This document shows, in pieces, positions 1 through 7,736 of a DNA stretch of 31,916 nucleotides. The DNA is from a virus. The notes under the pieces were generated by a model that was not told the DNA's origin, made no database searches, and saw only the letters and a program-made list of their open reading frames with translations. Location: the IMG/VR virus record IMGVR_UViG_3300037119_003937, positions 1 to 31,916 of that record. One strand, given 5' to 3'. The translations under genes and the position numbers were made by a program. The stretch's first letter is position 1; each line of letters begins with the position of its first letter.

Positions 1-2
1 AT

Positions 3-677
3 GTCGCTCAAGGGGCGTCTTCCTCTATAGCGATCACCTTCGATAATCCAGTTGTTGCTGGAAGCGTCGTGAAGTTCGGCTTCGCTGGCTTCTTCGGTTC
101 TGCAATCAGCCCACCATTTAATCTTGCAGTTGGACAGTTCGTAAAGTCTGGTTCATCGTCTACCGGGACTCTCACACTGGATGTACATACCACGAGGAAC
201 GTCGCCGGGAACGAGGACAAGGTTGCGTTGCTCTCGATTCCAGTCTCGGGGGATGGAACGCTGACACTTACCTTCAATAACGGTGTAGCAGTTTCTGCTC
301 AGCAGTTCTACATCTTGTGCGGAGCTGAGTGTGAGGATGTAGATACAAGCGCCTCACGAGTCAACGCCACCAGTTCGGCTAATTCCAGCACTAGCATCAA
401 CGGCGCTTCAGGGAACGTCGCCACTGGTGGTGCAGGGATCATCTGGGGCATGCTGGCACCGGGGAGTCCTTATGGGACTATTTCAGCAACCCCAACGGCT
501 GATTACGTTGCTGGTCAGCTTGCTGAGCAAGAGGACGACTCACAGTACAACTTCTGGTTCGGCTATCGCAAGACAGCAGTTGATATCACGGATTCTGTCG
601 ATGTGACTTGGCAGGATACGTCGCCCGATCCCTCGTGGGTGGCCGTGGCTGCGGCGTATAAGTCGAGCACGCCCTGA
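3..677 (+). CDS. virion-associated protein, 5' end cut by the window
   Basis: The reading frame is open from the first bases of the window, so the gene begins upstream; the GTG at 69 is internal to an open frame and is probably not the start. The visible 224 residues are Ser/Thr/Gly/Ala-rich with alternating hydrophobic strands and almost no charge, as in beta-rich virion surface proteins. Two cysteines sit in the segment CGAEC. It is followed, with a 1-base TGATG overlap, by another beta-rich gene, and five more structural-looking genes lie on the same strand, so a tail or capsid decoration role is inferred from context and composition. No catalytic motif was seen and the exact family is not recognised. 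Codon use is GC-richer than in the head genes further right. Confidence 0.6.
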   Translation, partial: VAQGASSSIAITFDNPVVAGSVVKFGFAGFFGSAISPPFNLAVGQFVKSGSSSTGTLTLDVHTTRNVAGNEDKVALLSIPVSGDGTLTLTFNNGVAVSAQQFYILCGAECEDVDTSASRVNATSSANSSTSINGASGNVATGGAGIIWGMLAPGSPYGTISATPTADYVAGQLAEQEDDSQYNFWFGYRKTAVDITDSVDVTWQDTSPDPSWVAVAAAYKSSTP

Positions 678-1726
678 TGCCAGCGATTTCATCCGTCTCC
701 GGCAACGCCGTCCACGGGCAGTCGCTGACAATCTTCGGGTCTGACTTTGGTACGAAGTCGCCTGCGACGCCGCACTGGTGGGACGACTTCGAGGGGCACA
801 CTCTCAGCGCGAATGTGAACGGCCTGACGCCGGTTAACGGGCCGACCAACTGGTCGGCGGGCAGCATCGGCGCTGGACCAAATCACGCCCCGACCATCGC
901 CAACAGCAACCTGCGACATGCGCGAGCCACGAAGTGCGCGCTGCTCGACAATGATCCGACGGAGGGCAACTGGAGCATCGCAGTTTCAGCGTCCATTACC
1001 CCTCTCGGCAGCGGTTCCAAGCTGTACATCTTCTTTCGCAACCGCATGTCGAAGAACGGCTCGTACAGCGACAACTACAAGCCTTACGAGTATTTCGGTG
1101 AGGTCGGTGTCGGGTTCTCCGGCTTCGGCGATCCGGTCGCCGACCCCAATATCCGCACCGACAACACCTATACGGACGCTGGCGGCGGCAGCAATCTTAA
1201 CTACGGCGGGATCGACCAGACCGACATTCTCGACACTTGGGTTGGCTACGAGGAGGAGATAGGTCTTCAGTCGAGCGGTGGATCACGCAGGCTGTGGGTT
1301 CACATCGGCACTAGCGATATTCACGCTGCGTGGAACGACCAGTCGATGACAAAGACCATCGACGGAGGTGAGCACGTCGATTTTATCGTGATGGGCAACT
1401 ATCACCGCGATTCCTACAACTACATCTTCCGCATCGCCGACACCTACATCGACAACACCTTCGCTCGAGTGATGATCGGCGACGCCTCGACGTGGACGGC
1501 TTGCAACGCGAAGGAAATCTTCATCCCAACAGCGTGGAGCGACACACAGATCACCGCTACGGTGAGGCTTGGCGTCATGCCAGATGGCGTGACGCGCTGG
1601 CTGTACGCGGTCAAGTCCGATGGCTCGGTGAATGCCACCGGCTTCGCGGTGACGACTGGAGCGAGCGGTGAGGGCGGCGGGCCAATCCCCAGCGTATCGC
1701 CGCGCACCATCTACCTGATGCCATGA
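677..1726 (+). CDS. putative virion/tail protein with IPT/TIG-like N terminus
   Basis: A 349-residue protein starting at the ATG that overlaps the previous stop (TGATG). Residues 3-25 (ISSVSGNAVHGQSLTIFGSDFG) resemble the opening strands of an IPT/TIG immunoglobulin-like domain. The middle, about residues 30-260, is rich in Trp, Tyr, Gly and Asp with many predicted strands, compatible with a jelly-roll or concanavalin-like fold that might bind a surface glycan. Residues 285-335 look like a second TIG-type strand set (WSDTQITATVR, then a Gly-rich linker). There is no signal peptide or membrane segment. Its place among fibre-like genes suggests a receptor-facing virion protein. The fold is inferred, not proven, and no enzyme motif was identified. 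Confidence 0.6.
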   Translation: MPAISSVSGNAVHGQSLTIFGSDFGTKSPATPHWWDDFEGHTLSANVNGLTPVNGPTNWSAGSIGAGPNHAPTIANSNLRHARATKCALLDNDPTEGNWSIAVSASITPLGSGSKLYIFFRNRMSKNGSYSDNYKPYEYFGEVGVGFSGFGDPVADPNIRTDNTYTDAGGGSNLNYGGIDQTDILDTWVGYEEEIGLQSSGGSRRLWVHIGTSDIHAAWNDQSMTKTIDGGEHVDFIVMGNYHRDSYNYIFRIADTYIDNTFARVMIGDASTWTACNAKEIFIPTAWSDTQITATVRLGVMPDGVTRWLYAVKSDGSVNATGFAVTTGASGEGGGPIPSVSPRTIYLMP

Positions 1727-1905
1727 TCACCACGCAGACAATCGAGATCAACAGGAGCGTGAAGGACGAGCTGGAGGTGCTCGCGACCGCGCTCGATCTG
1801 ATGGCAAAAAAGAACTACACCGAAGCGGCCCGCGTCCTGATCGAGCGCAAGGACGTGCTGATGAAGGACGCGCCGCTCAAAATCTACGACCAGAGGGAAG
1901 CATGA
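1723..1905 (+). CDS. small helical protein of unknown function
   Basis: A 60-residue protein whose ATG overlaps the previous stop by four bases (ATGA) and whose own end overlaps the next start, so it is translationally coupled on both sides. It is charged and predicted almost wholly helical, with the core VKDELEVLATALDLMAKKN followed by a second helix around EAARVLIERKDVL. No known domain is recognised. The tight packing between two virion genes argues that it is real. An assembly chaperone or small adaptor for the neighbouring tail proteins is possible, but this is only positional inference. Confidence 0.6.
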   Translation: MITTQTIEINRSVKDELEVLATALDLMAKKNYTEAARVLIERKDVLMKDAPLKIYDQREA

Positions 1906-2246
1906 CCTTCCGCATCGGCACGCCGCACACGAAGGGAGCGGGCTATTTCATCAACGACAAGGACACCTCGCGCCCGCAGGAAGCCGACATCCAGACATGC
2001 TCGCATTGCCAGCGGGTGATAAAGATGCAAGAGTGGAAAGGCGACGGAGGATTCTGCGGGAAGTGCATGCATCCCATCTGCGGGCCGTGCGCGACGCGGG
2101 CGATGACCTATGGCTGTGAGCCATTCATGAAGAAGATCGAGCAGTATGCGGAGAAGAGCATGCGATACCACCAATTCTCGAAAATTGCGGGGCTTGAGCC
2201 GGTGCCCCACAACTCAACCCCCACCGGCCAAACTTCAAAGGAGTAA
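1902..2246 (+). CDS. cysteine-rich zinc-ribbon-like protein
   Basis: A 114-residue soluble protein with seven cysteines in a compact region: C33 and C36 (CSHC), C52 and C55 (CGKC), C60 and C63 (CGPC is part of this run) and C72. The first two pairs are spaced like a zinc ribbon; the second group, C60, C63 and C72, could complete another metal site. The tail after residue 75 is helical and basic, ending in a Thr/Pro-rich stretch. The start overlaps the previous gene by four bases with GAGGGA upstream. Zinc ribbons usually bind nucleic acid or protein partners. Here the gene sits inside a run of virion genes, which is unusual for a regulator, so a structural or transcriptional role is open. Metal binding is inferred from spacing only. 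Confidence 0.65.
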   Translation: MTFRIGTPHTKGAGYFINDKDTSRPQEADIQTCSHCQRVIKMQEWKGDGGFCGKCMHPICGPCATRAMTYGCEPFMKKIEQYAEKSMRYHQFSKIAGLEPVPHNSTPTGQTSKE

Positions 2247-2249
2247 ACT

Positions 2250-2723
2250 ATGTCTCAGTTCACCAGCGGTACCCCTGCAACCTTCACTCCAACCGCTTCG
2301 ACGACGGACGCGAACGCCGCAGTCCTGAGCGTCCTGACTGTCGGCCAGTCGGCCTGCGTCAAGATGATCAACTGGGGCGGCAGCGGCACCTCGCTCGTCG
2401 GCTACGTCACTCGATGGGCGCGCATTACGAACACCGCAGCGACCCCGACGGCGCGGCTCATTTCGAACGCGGGTTCCACCACGGTCACGCCGCAGGCGAC
2501 CTGTAACACCTACGCCACTCCGGCGACTGCCACCGCCGACACCTACCTCTTCAAGCAGAACTGGAACGTGCAGGGCGGCGGCGGCGCGATCGTGCTGCCG
2601 ATCGGCGGAGAGTGGTGGATCGTCGGCGGAGCCCTCGGCACGCTCTTCAACCAAATTGGGCCGGGCAACATCACCGGAGCAGACGCGAACCTGTCGAACT
2701 ACTCGACGACTTGGGCTGAGTAA
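2250..2723 (+). CDS. putative virion structural protein (beta-rich)
   Basis: A 157-residue protein with a clear AAAGGAG ribosome binding site before its ATG. It is Thr/Ala/Gly-rich and low in charge, with the pattern of short alternating strands typical of small decoration or tail-attachment proteins. A Gly run with IVLPIGGEWWIVGG near residues 105-128 suggests a tight hydrophobic strand pair at the core. There is no signal peptide, coiled coil or catalytic motif. Position between the cysteine-rich gene and a tail-fibre-type gene suggests that it is part of the particle, but no named family is recognised. Confidence 0.6.
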   Translation: MSQFTSGTPATFTPTASTTDANAAVLSVLTVGQSACVKMINWGGSGTSLVGYVTRWARITNTAATPTARLISNAGSTTVTPQATCNTYATPATATADTYLFKQNWNVQGGGGAIVLPIGGEWWIVGGALGTLFNQIGPGNITGADANLSNYSTTWAE

Positions 2724-2737
2724 TGCTGTAACAGTTT

Positions 2738-2763
2738 CCGCCGGGGAGATTTGTCTCCGGCGG
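2738..2763 (+). promoter_or_regulatory. GC-rich stem-loop between two virion genes
   Basis: The left arm CCGCCGGGGAGA pairs with the right arm TCTCCGGCGG around a TTTG loop, leaving a two-G bulge. No T-tract follows, so it is not a standard intrinsic terminator. It lies just before the GGTGGAG ribosome binding site of the gene starting at 2777 and could tune translation or mRNA decay between the two cistrons. Confidence 0.4.
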
Positions 2764-2776
2764 TGGAGAATATTGA

Positions 2777-3556
2777 ATGGCCGACACTAAAATCTCGGCT
2801 GCAACGGCGGTCGCGACGCCCGCTGGGACAGACGAATTCGCCACCCACCAAGGCGGCGCGTCGAAGCGAACGACGCTCGCTCAGATCAAGACGTTCGCCA
2901 ATACCGCGCCGGTGTTCGCGGCAGGCACGGCTTCGGCAGGAACGCATCCGGTCTTCACTGGCGGCACGGTGCTAACGACGCCAGAAGACGGGGCTGTTGA
3001 GTTCGACGGCACCAACTTTTTCGGCACAGTTGACGCAGGCAATCGCGGCTATATTCCTGTTCGGCACTTCATCCGGTGTTCGGCAGCGCAAACCCTGACT
3101 GACACGACTGCCGCTCAGAACATATTTGATTCTCCGGCCAACGGGACCATCACACTTGAAACCGGGGTGTATCTGTTCGAGGCGTTGATCGCCCTTACCG
3201 GTATGTCAGCCACTTCGGGAAATGCACAAATCCTGTTTGGCGGAACGGGCACTTTCGGAGATTGGCTATGGAGCGTTGCCGGTATTGACGCTGCGGACAA
3301 TCAAACCCTTGTTGATATGGACAATCCGTTCATTATTACCAATGCGTCTGCTGCATCGGTGGTTAGCGCCGGAACGGGTGCGGCGCTACGACTTATTCTA
3401 CGAGGGAGTTTCGAGTGCTCTAGCGCAGGCACGCTCATTCCTCAAATAGACTTGGTGACGGGCGGGGTGACGCCAACCGTGGCTGCCGGTTCATACTTTT
3501 TGCTTGAGCGCATGTGTGCGAGCGGAAGCGTAAATTCGCTAGGTCAATGGAGTTAA
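2777..3556 (+). CDS. putative tail fibre / virion protein with conserved phage N terminus
   Basis: A 259-residue protein. Its first 40 residues (ADTKISAATAVATPAGTDEF, then a Gly-Gly-Ser-Lys/Arg-Thr segment) match the N-terminal attachment signature common in phage tail and fibre proteins, usually seen as KISxLPxATxxxGTDxFPVxQGG. The remainder is strand-rich; residues 95-259 look like a C1q/TNF-like trimeric head (TLTDTTAAQNIF, GVYLFEALIAL and SAGTGAALRLILRG are consistent strands). A trimeric receptor-binding or decoration protein is therefore likely. A GGAG ribosome binding site precedes the ATG, just after a stem-loop. The C1q-like assignment is inferred from pattern only. Confidence 0.65.
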   Translation: MADTKISAATAVATPAGTDEFATHQGGASKRTTLAQIKTFANTAPVFAAGTASAGTHPVFTGGTVLTTPEDGAVEFDGTNFFGTVDAGNRGYIPVRHFIRCSAAQTLTDTTAAQNIFDSPANGTITLETGVYLFEALIALTGMSATSGNAQILFGGTGTFGDWLWSVAGIDAADNQTLVDMDNPFIITNASAASVVSAGTGAALRLILRGSFECSSAGTLIPQIDLVTGGVTPTVAAGSYFLLERMCASGSVNSLGQWS

Positions 3557-3559
3557 TCC

Positions 3560-5233
3560 TTGGCTGACTATTGGCAGCTAGAGGAAAATACCGATCAGTG
3601 GCAGCTAGAAGAAAACACTGATCTCTGGCTGCTGGAAGAGAGCGGTGTAGCGAGTGGAGTATCGGAGTTCTCGCAGGCAGCTCCACAGCAAGCCGATCTC
3701 GGAATAGAAGGCTGGACGCGCGGCACCTCCCTGCTCGCGCAGGGCATGGTTCCGCTCTTCATCGCGGCGGCGGCGCAGTTCAATCCGCAGCCAGCGCAGG
3801 CGAGAATATTTTCCCCGGCGAGCACGCCGCCGGTAGTCGCCAGCGCGGTCAGACTTGTCCAGACGCGCGAGCAAGAGTATCGCAATTCGCCGTCCGTAGT
3901 CTGGCGCTCGGTCGTTGCCGGATCCACGCCCTATCCGATCGAGCTGGTCGCTGGCGCTCCGCAAGTCGACCCAACGCAGGTGGCGGCGAGGCTGTGGGCT
4001 CCGGCCTCGGCCCCGGCGGCTGTCGCCGGGCAGCTCTCGCCGTTCATTACGGGAGCGCCGGAGCAGGCCGATCTTTCGATCGAAGGATGGGTGCGTGGCA
4101 CCTCGCTGCTGGCGCAGGGCGCGGTGCCTCGGCGAATTAGCGCTCAACCACAGCCCGACATTACGCAAGCTAGCAGGATCTGGGCTACCTCTGCAACTCA
4201 GCCTGTCTTTGGTGCCGTTCCACCGTATACGTTAGCTCAGCCGCAACCGGACACGATGCAGAGGAGCGTAATATGGCAGTCTCAGCCAGCTCCGTTCAGT
4301 GGCACTCTCGGTGCGTATGTCGTAGTTCCACAGCAGCCTGACACGAGGCAAGCTAGTAAGGTCTGGCCTGCTGTCGTAACGCCGCCAGCCATTGTCACGG
4401 GGCCGGTGCCTCAGCCGGTCGTCACCAGACCGCAATTTCCGTTCCAATCGCGCGGTTGGATCTGGCAGCCAACGGTAGATCAAGGGCCCGGTTTGTCCTT
4501 GGATATTCGCTTCGGGCTGCACGCGCTTGCGATACACAGTGCCGAAGCCGGGAAGTCGAGGATCTGGAAGTCGCAGCCCGCTCCACCATCTGGAGTGCTC
4601 GGCAAATTCATTATCGCGCCTCAACAGCCGGACACGAGGCAGGCGAGTAGAATATGGTTGTCACAACCAGCTCTGTTCAGTGGAGTACTTGGTGCGTTCG
4701 TCGTAGCGCCTCCGCAGCCAGATACAACACAGAGGAGTGTGACTTGGAAGTCACAATCTGCTCCGTTTATAGGCGAACTAGGTTCGTTTACTATAGTTCC
4801 ACAACAACCTGATACGAGACAGGCGAGTAGAACGTGGTTGTCGCAACCAGCACCATTCAGCGGAATACTTGGTCAATTCACTACTACACTTCCGCAACCT
4901 GATACGACACAGGTGAGTGTGGTGTGGCAATCGCTACCAACACCGCCGGAAGTTCCCCCTGTTGATATAAGAATTGGCGGTGCTTTTTACGAGGCAATGA
5001 CGTTTAGACGTAAGAAATTTGAAGAAGAACATGAAGAGCCAACTACTGCCGTTCGCAATGCTATACTTTCTGCTATTGAGAAACAGGGAATTTCTGTATC
5101 CCCATCTGTTGTCAAAACGACAATTACTGCGATTTCAGCTACGGAAGAAGAAGTTACAGTCACACTTCCGAAACTTACTCAAAGCCAAATGAATGCTATA
5201 ATCGCAGCTATCCTAGCCGCGGAGCTTTTGTGA
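3560..5233 (+). CDS. Pro/Gln-rich 30-residue-repeat virion protein
   Basis: A 557-residue protein starting at TTG with GGAG seven bases upstream. Three features stand out. Residues 4-28 hold three tandem copies of a 9-residue unit of the form WQLEENTD. Residues about 190-460 contain imperfect 30-residue units of the type QQPDTRQASRIW followed by SQPAPFSGxLGxF; the best four lie at roughly residues 350-460. A 16-residue unit with IEGWxRGTSLLAQG occurs twice in the first 200 residues. The last 95 residues form a separate charged, helical and strand domain (EEEHEEPTTAVRNAILSAIE) that may be the anchor. Repeats rich in Pro, Gln and Trp suggest an extended spacer or fibrous virion protein. Base composition drops in GC after about 4640, inside the repeats. 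No homologous family is recognised. Confidence 0.65.
   Translation: MADYWQLEENTDQWQLEENTDLWLLEESGVASGVSEFSQAAPQQADLGIEGWTRGTSLLAQGMVPLFIAAAAQFNPQPAQARIFSPASTPPVVASAVRLVQTREQEYRNSPSVVWRSVVAGSTPYPIELVAGAPQVDPTQVAARLWAPASAPAAVAGQLSPFITGAPEQADLSIEGWVRGTSLLAQGAVPRRISAQPQPDITQASRIWATSATQPVFGAVPPYTLAQPQPDTMQRSVIWQSQPAPFSGTLGAYVVVPQQPDTRQASKVWPAVVTPPAIVTGPVPQPVVTRPQFPFQSRGWIWQPTVDQGPGLSLDIRFGLHALAIHSAEAGKSRIWKSQPAPPSGVLGKFIIAPQQPDTRQASRIWLSQPALFSGVLGAFVVAPPQPDTTQRSVTWKSQSAPFIGELGSFTIVPQQPDTRQASRTWLSQPAPFSGILGQFTTTLPQPDTTQVSVVWQSLPTPPEVPPVDIRIGGAFYEAMTFRRKKFEEEHEEPTTAVRNAILSAIEKQGISVSPSVVKTTITAISATEEEVTVTLPKLTQSQMNAIIAAILAAELL
4250..4940 (+). repeat. 90-bp imperfect tandem coding repeats
   Basis: Degenerate in-frame units of about 90 bases encode the PQQPDTRQAS...W.SQPAPFSG.LG.F module. 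Copies near 4330, 4620, 4710, 4800 and 4890 keep the protein motif, while synonymous positions differ, with later copies AT-richer. An unrelated segment at about 4390-4560 interrupts the array. Confidence 0.7.
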
Positions 5234-5544
5234 AAAGAAGATTTATTCAAATAAATGGGGAATTGGTGGAGGTCTCTAACGATTACGAGACTGCGCCTCG
5301 TGGTGGAGACTATGTGCTTTGGAATGATCGTGATTATCAGGATATGGGGGATCAAAGATTTAGTTCGCGCACGAAACATCGTAGGTATATGCGCGAGCGA
5401 GGGGTTACTACGGCTGATGATTTTAAAGAGCAATGGCGTGGTGATGAGAAAAGACATATTGAAGCAAAAAGGGGAGTCGACCCCACTCGTAGGGCCGACA
5501 TTGAGCGAGCCATCCACACTGTGAACTCCAAAGGAAGAAAATGA
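5230..5544 (+). CDS. small conserved phage head-region protein
   Basis: A 104-residue basic protein starting at GTG, overlapping the previous stop by four bases (GTGA). It begins KRRFIQINGELVEV and continues with SRTKHRRYMRERGVTTADDF. I recognise this layout (RRFIQIxGxLxEV, then a Ser-Arg-xx-His-Arg-xx-Leu/Met motif) as a hypothetical family commonly found just upstream of scaffold and coat genes in podoviruses and some siphoviruses. The function is not known. Its end overlaps the scaffold-like start by four bases, so it is co-translated with head assembly genes. A role in capsid maturation or as a minor capsid protein is possible by position only. Confidence 0.7.
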   Translation: MKRRFIQINGELVEVSNDYETAPRGGDYVLWNDRDYQDMGDQRFSSRTKHRRYMRERGVTTADDFKEQWRGDEKRHIEAKRGVDPTRRADIERAIHTVNSKGRK

Positions 5545-6632
5545 GCGACATTCGCGCAGATATTGAAGCTGCTGTCACCAAAGTAGAGACTACTGATTCG
5601 GCGGAGACGCCCCCGGTAGTGGAAGAAAAGTCGGTAGTGGAGACGCCCCCGATTGTTGAAGAGAAGACTGTAGTGGAGGAAAAGGTTGTCGTTGAAGAAA
5701 AGGCTATCGTTGAAGAAAAGCCGGTAGTGGAAGAAAAACCAGTAGTGGAGCAAAAGGCGATAGTCGAAGAGATAAAGCCTAAAATCACAGTTCGTCCTCC
5801 GGAGAGTTGGAAGCCCGCTATTCGGGAGAAACATTGGAAGACTCTTCCGCTAGAGGTGCAGTCGGAGATTCATAGGCGTGAGCGTCAAATAGATACTGCT
5901 CTACAACAAGCTTCAGAGAGTAGAAAATTTGCCGATCATATGAACAATTTGTTCATGCAGCACAAAGATTTCATCGACTATGAGAAGTCGCACCCCACTC
6001 AAGTCGTCTCTAATCTTCTGAATATCGCTAAAGGGCTGCGCTTTGGAGCTCCTGCTCACAAAGCGCAAGTCGCGGCCCAAATTATCCAGGGATTTGGTGT
6101 AGACGTTAAGCTTCTCGATCAAGCTCTTTCTCTTGTAGTTGGTGGAAATCAAACGCAGCCGCAGGGCTTCGATCAGAATGCCTTGGATGCAGCTATTTCG
6201 AAGCATATGGCTCCATTTCGTGACTTAATGCAAAATATGACGGAACAGCGGAAAACGGCGGCGAAAAGAGCAGATGATACATTGGCAGAAGAAATCAATA
6301 CTTTTGCCAGCGATCCGAAGAATGAATATTTCGAAATTGTGAAAGATACGATGGCAGATATCATGGAGGCTGCTGCCAATCGTGGAGAGCAATTGGACTT
6401 GCAATCTGCCTATAAACGTGCTATACTCGCTCACAGTGACCTCGCTACTGTTGCTACTCAGAAAGCGGTGTCCGAAGCGGCTACGAATCTGAATGCTCCA
6501 GCAACAAAAGCTCGCGCTTTGGCGAATATTAGCGTGACTGGAGCTCCATCAGGGAACGTACCTATAGGAAATACTGACTCTGTTCGTAGTGCGGTAGAGG
6601 CCGCTGTAGCGAAGCACAGTGGTCGTCAGTAA
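5541..6632 (+). CDS. putative scaffolding protein
   Basis: A 363-residue acidic, strongly helical protein directly before the major capsid gene, the expected place for a scaffold. Residues 20-75 are a tandem run of units of the type VVEEKP, with P, A, S, T or V at the last place. Residues 80-130 hold a conserved-looking segment with RPPESWKPAIREKHW and PLEVQSEIHRRERQI, a motif I associate with phage scaffold or head-assembly proteins. Long helices fill the centre and the C terminus is Ala-rich. There are no cysteines or membrane segments. The start overlaps the previous gene by four bases. A protease role is unlikely because no Ser-His or ClpP-type motif is visible. Confidence 0.75.
   Translation: MSDIRADIEAAVTKVETTDSAETPPVVEEKSVVETPPIVEEKTVVEEKVVVEEKAIVEEKPVVEEKPVVEQKAIVEEIKPKITVRPPESWKPAIREKHWKTLPLEVQSEIHRRERQIDTALQQASESRKFADHMNNLFMQHKDFIDYEKSHPTQVVSNLLNIAKGLRFGAPAHKAQVAAQIIQGFGVDVKLLDQALSLVVGGNQTQPQGFDQNALDAAISKHMAPFRDLMQNMTEQRKTAAKRADDTLAEEINTFASDPKNEYFEIVKDTMADIMEAAANRGEQLDLQSAYKRAILAHSDLATVATQKAVSEAATNLNAPATKARALANISVTGAPSGNVPIGNTDSVRSAVEAAVAKHSGRQ
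5619..5782 (+). repeat. 18-bp tandem coding repeat in the scaffold-like gene
   Basis: Repeating hexapeptide units of Val/Ile-Val-Glu-Glu-Lys-X are encoded by near-identical 18-base units, roughly GTAGTGGAAGAAAAGCCG. About eight copies are recognisable. The array is in frame and is likely to expand or contract by slippage without breaking the gene. Confidence 0.75.
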
Positions 6633-6635
6633 CGG

Positions 6636-6698
6636 GAAGCCAAAGGTTCATCCCGAGGTAGAAACGAAGCCGAAAGGTTCATCGTAGAAACGGGCTTC
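6636..6698 (+). promoter_or_regulatory. duplicated hairpin leader of the capsid gene
   Basis: The 92-base leader holds a tandem direct repeat. Unit 1 (6636-6665) and unit 2 (6666-6691) share GAAGCC, AAAGGTTCATC and GTAGAAAC and differ by a 5-base insertion and one base. Each unit can form a small hairpin (GAAgCC with GGTTC); unit 2 has a GAAA tetraloop closed by C-G. A downstream GGCTTC (6693-6698) can pair with either GAAGCC, allowing alternative folds. A strong CAGGAGG site follows before the ATG at 6725. Confidence 0.6.
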
Positions 6699-6724
6699 AA
6701 TTTCATCAACCTCAGGAGGATTAG

Positions 6725-7723
6725 ATGGCATTCCCAAACGTCACGGATATCGTGGCAACGACCATCGAATCGCGTTCTAGAAAGATTGAGGACAACGTCC
6801 TCAACAACAACGCGGGTCTGGCGTACATCAAGAGCAAAGGGAACGTCAAGCCTGTCTCCGGAGGTCGTATCATTTACGAGGAACTGTCGTTCGCGGAAAA
6901 TGCGAACGCCGGATGGTACTCGGGATACGATCTACTTCCGGTGGCAGCGCAGGATGTTCTTTCCGCAGCTGAGTTTTCGCTGAAACAGGCGGCGGTCCCA
7001 GTCATCATCAGCGGTCTGGAAGAGCTGCAGAATGCAGGTCGTGAGCAGATGATCGACCTGATGGATAGCCGTATCACGGTCGCAGAATCGACCATGACGA
7101 ACATGATTGCGAACGGCTTCTACAGTGATGGCACTGGTTCCGGCGGCAAGGAAATCGTCGGTCTGGATGCAGCAGTACCCCTCGGCGCGGCAACTGGTCG
7201 CGTTGCGACTGGCAACTACGGGAACATCGAACGTTCCCTGTGGGGTTTCTGGCAACCGTACACCCTTCGTGGAACGCCCACAACTGCTGCGAATATTCAG
7301 GCGCAGTGGAACTCCATTTGGGCGCAACTCGTGCGTGGGCGCGATCGGCCAGATCTTATCATCACCGATTCCGCTATGTGGGCGCTCTACATGGCATCGC
7401 TTCAGGTCCAGCAGCGTTTCGTCAATCCCGAAAAGGCGAAACTCGGCTTCCCAACCGTGCAGTACATGGACGCGGATGTCGTGCTCGACGGCGGTCTGTA
7501 CTTCCCGTCTTCGGCGTGGGGTCCTGGAATGACCACTAACACGGCGATGTTCCTCAACACCAAATTCCTGAAGTGGAGGCCTCATTCGCGGCGAAACATG
7601 GTGCCGCTGAGCCCGAATCGCAGGTACGCGGTGAATCAGGATGCCGAAGTGACGATTCTGGCGTTTGCGGGCGCGTTGACCTGTTCAGGTCAAGCGTTCC
7701 ACGGTCGCCATCTCGGAACTTAA
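6725..7723 (+). CDS. major capsid protein (HK97-fold type)
   Basis: A 332-residue protein, the usual size for an HK97-fold coat. It follows the scaffold-like gene, has an almost perfect ribosome binding site (AGGAGG, seven bases spacing) and codon use richer in preferred GC-ending codons than its flanks, consistent with very high expression. Sequence cues are an N-terminal helix followed by a strand with GGRIIYEELSF (E-loop-like region), the long central helix QMIDLMDSRITVAESTMTN (spine-helix-like), an A-domain stretch with RPDLIITDSAMWALYMASLQ, and a late MFLNTKFLKWRPHSRRNM strand typical of phage coat proteins annotated in P22-like podoviruses. It should form the icosahedral shell with the adjacent 168-residue protein. 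The family assignment is confident in general but not to subgroup. Confidence 0.85.
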   Translation: MAFPNVTDIVATTIESRSRKIEDNVLNNNAGLAYIKSKGNVKPVSGGRIIYEELSFAENANAGWYSGYDLLPVAAQDVLSAAEFSLKQAAVPVIISGLEELQNAGREQMIDLMDSRITVAESTMTNMIANGFYSDGTGSGGKEIVGLDAAVPLGAATGRVATGNYGNIERSLWGFWQPYTLRGTPTTAANIQAQWNSIWAQLVRGRDRPDLIITDSAMWALYMASLQVQQRFVNPEKAKLGFPTVQYMDADVVLDGGLYFPSSAWGPGMTTNTAMFLNTKFLKWRPHSRRNMVPLSPNRRYAVNQDAEVTILAFAGALTCSGQAFHGRHLGT

Positions 7724-7736
7724 GGAGACCTGAATC

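Noticed and set aside
69-677. First gene starting at the GTG at 69
   Set aside because: The frame is open to the window's left edge, so this is an internal codon and the gene is 5' truncated.
4250-4940. CRISPR array from evenly spaced repeats
   Set aside because: The repeats are degenerate, in-frame coding units without spacers of variable sequence.
6640-6660. tRNA-like T-arm (GGTTC...CC) in the capsid leader
   Set aside because: No acceptor stem, anticodon arm or CCA-compatible fold surrounds it; it belongs to the duplicated hairpin unit.
6932-7585. 217-residue antisense ORF across the capsid gene, and similar long antisense frames at 3605-4168 and 5352-5834
   Set aside because: They mirror strong coding sequence on the + strand, lack ribosome binding sites and give Arg/Ser-rich or repetitive products without domains.
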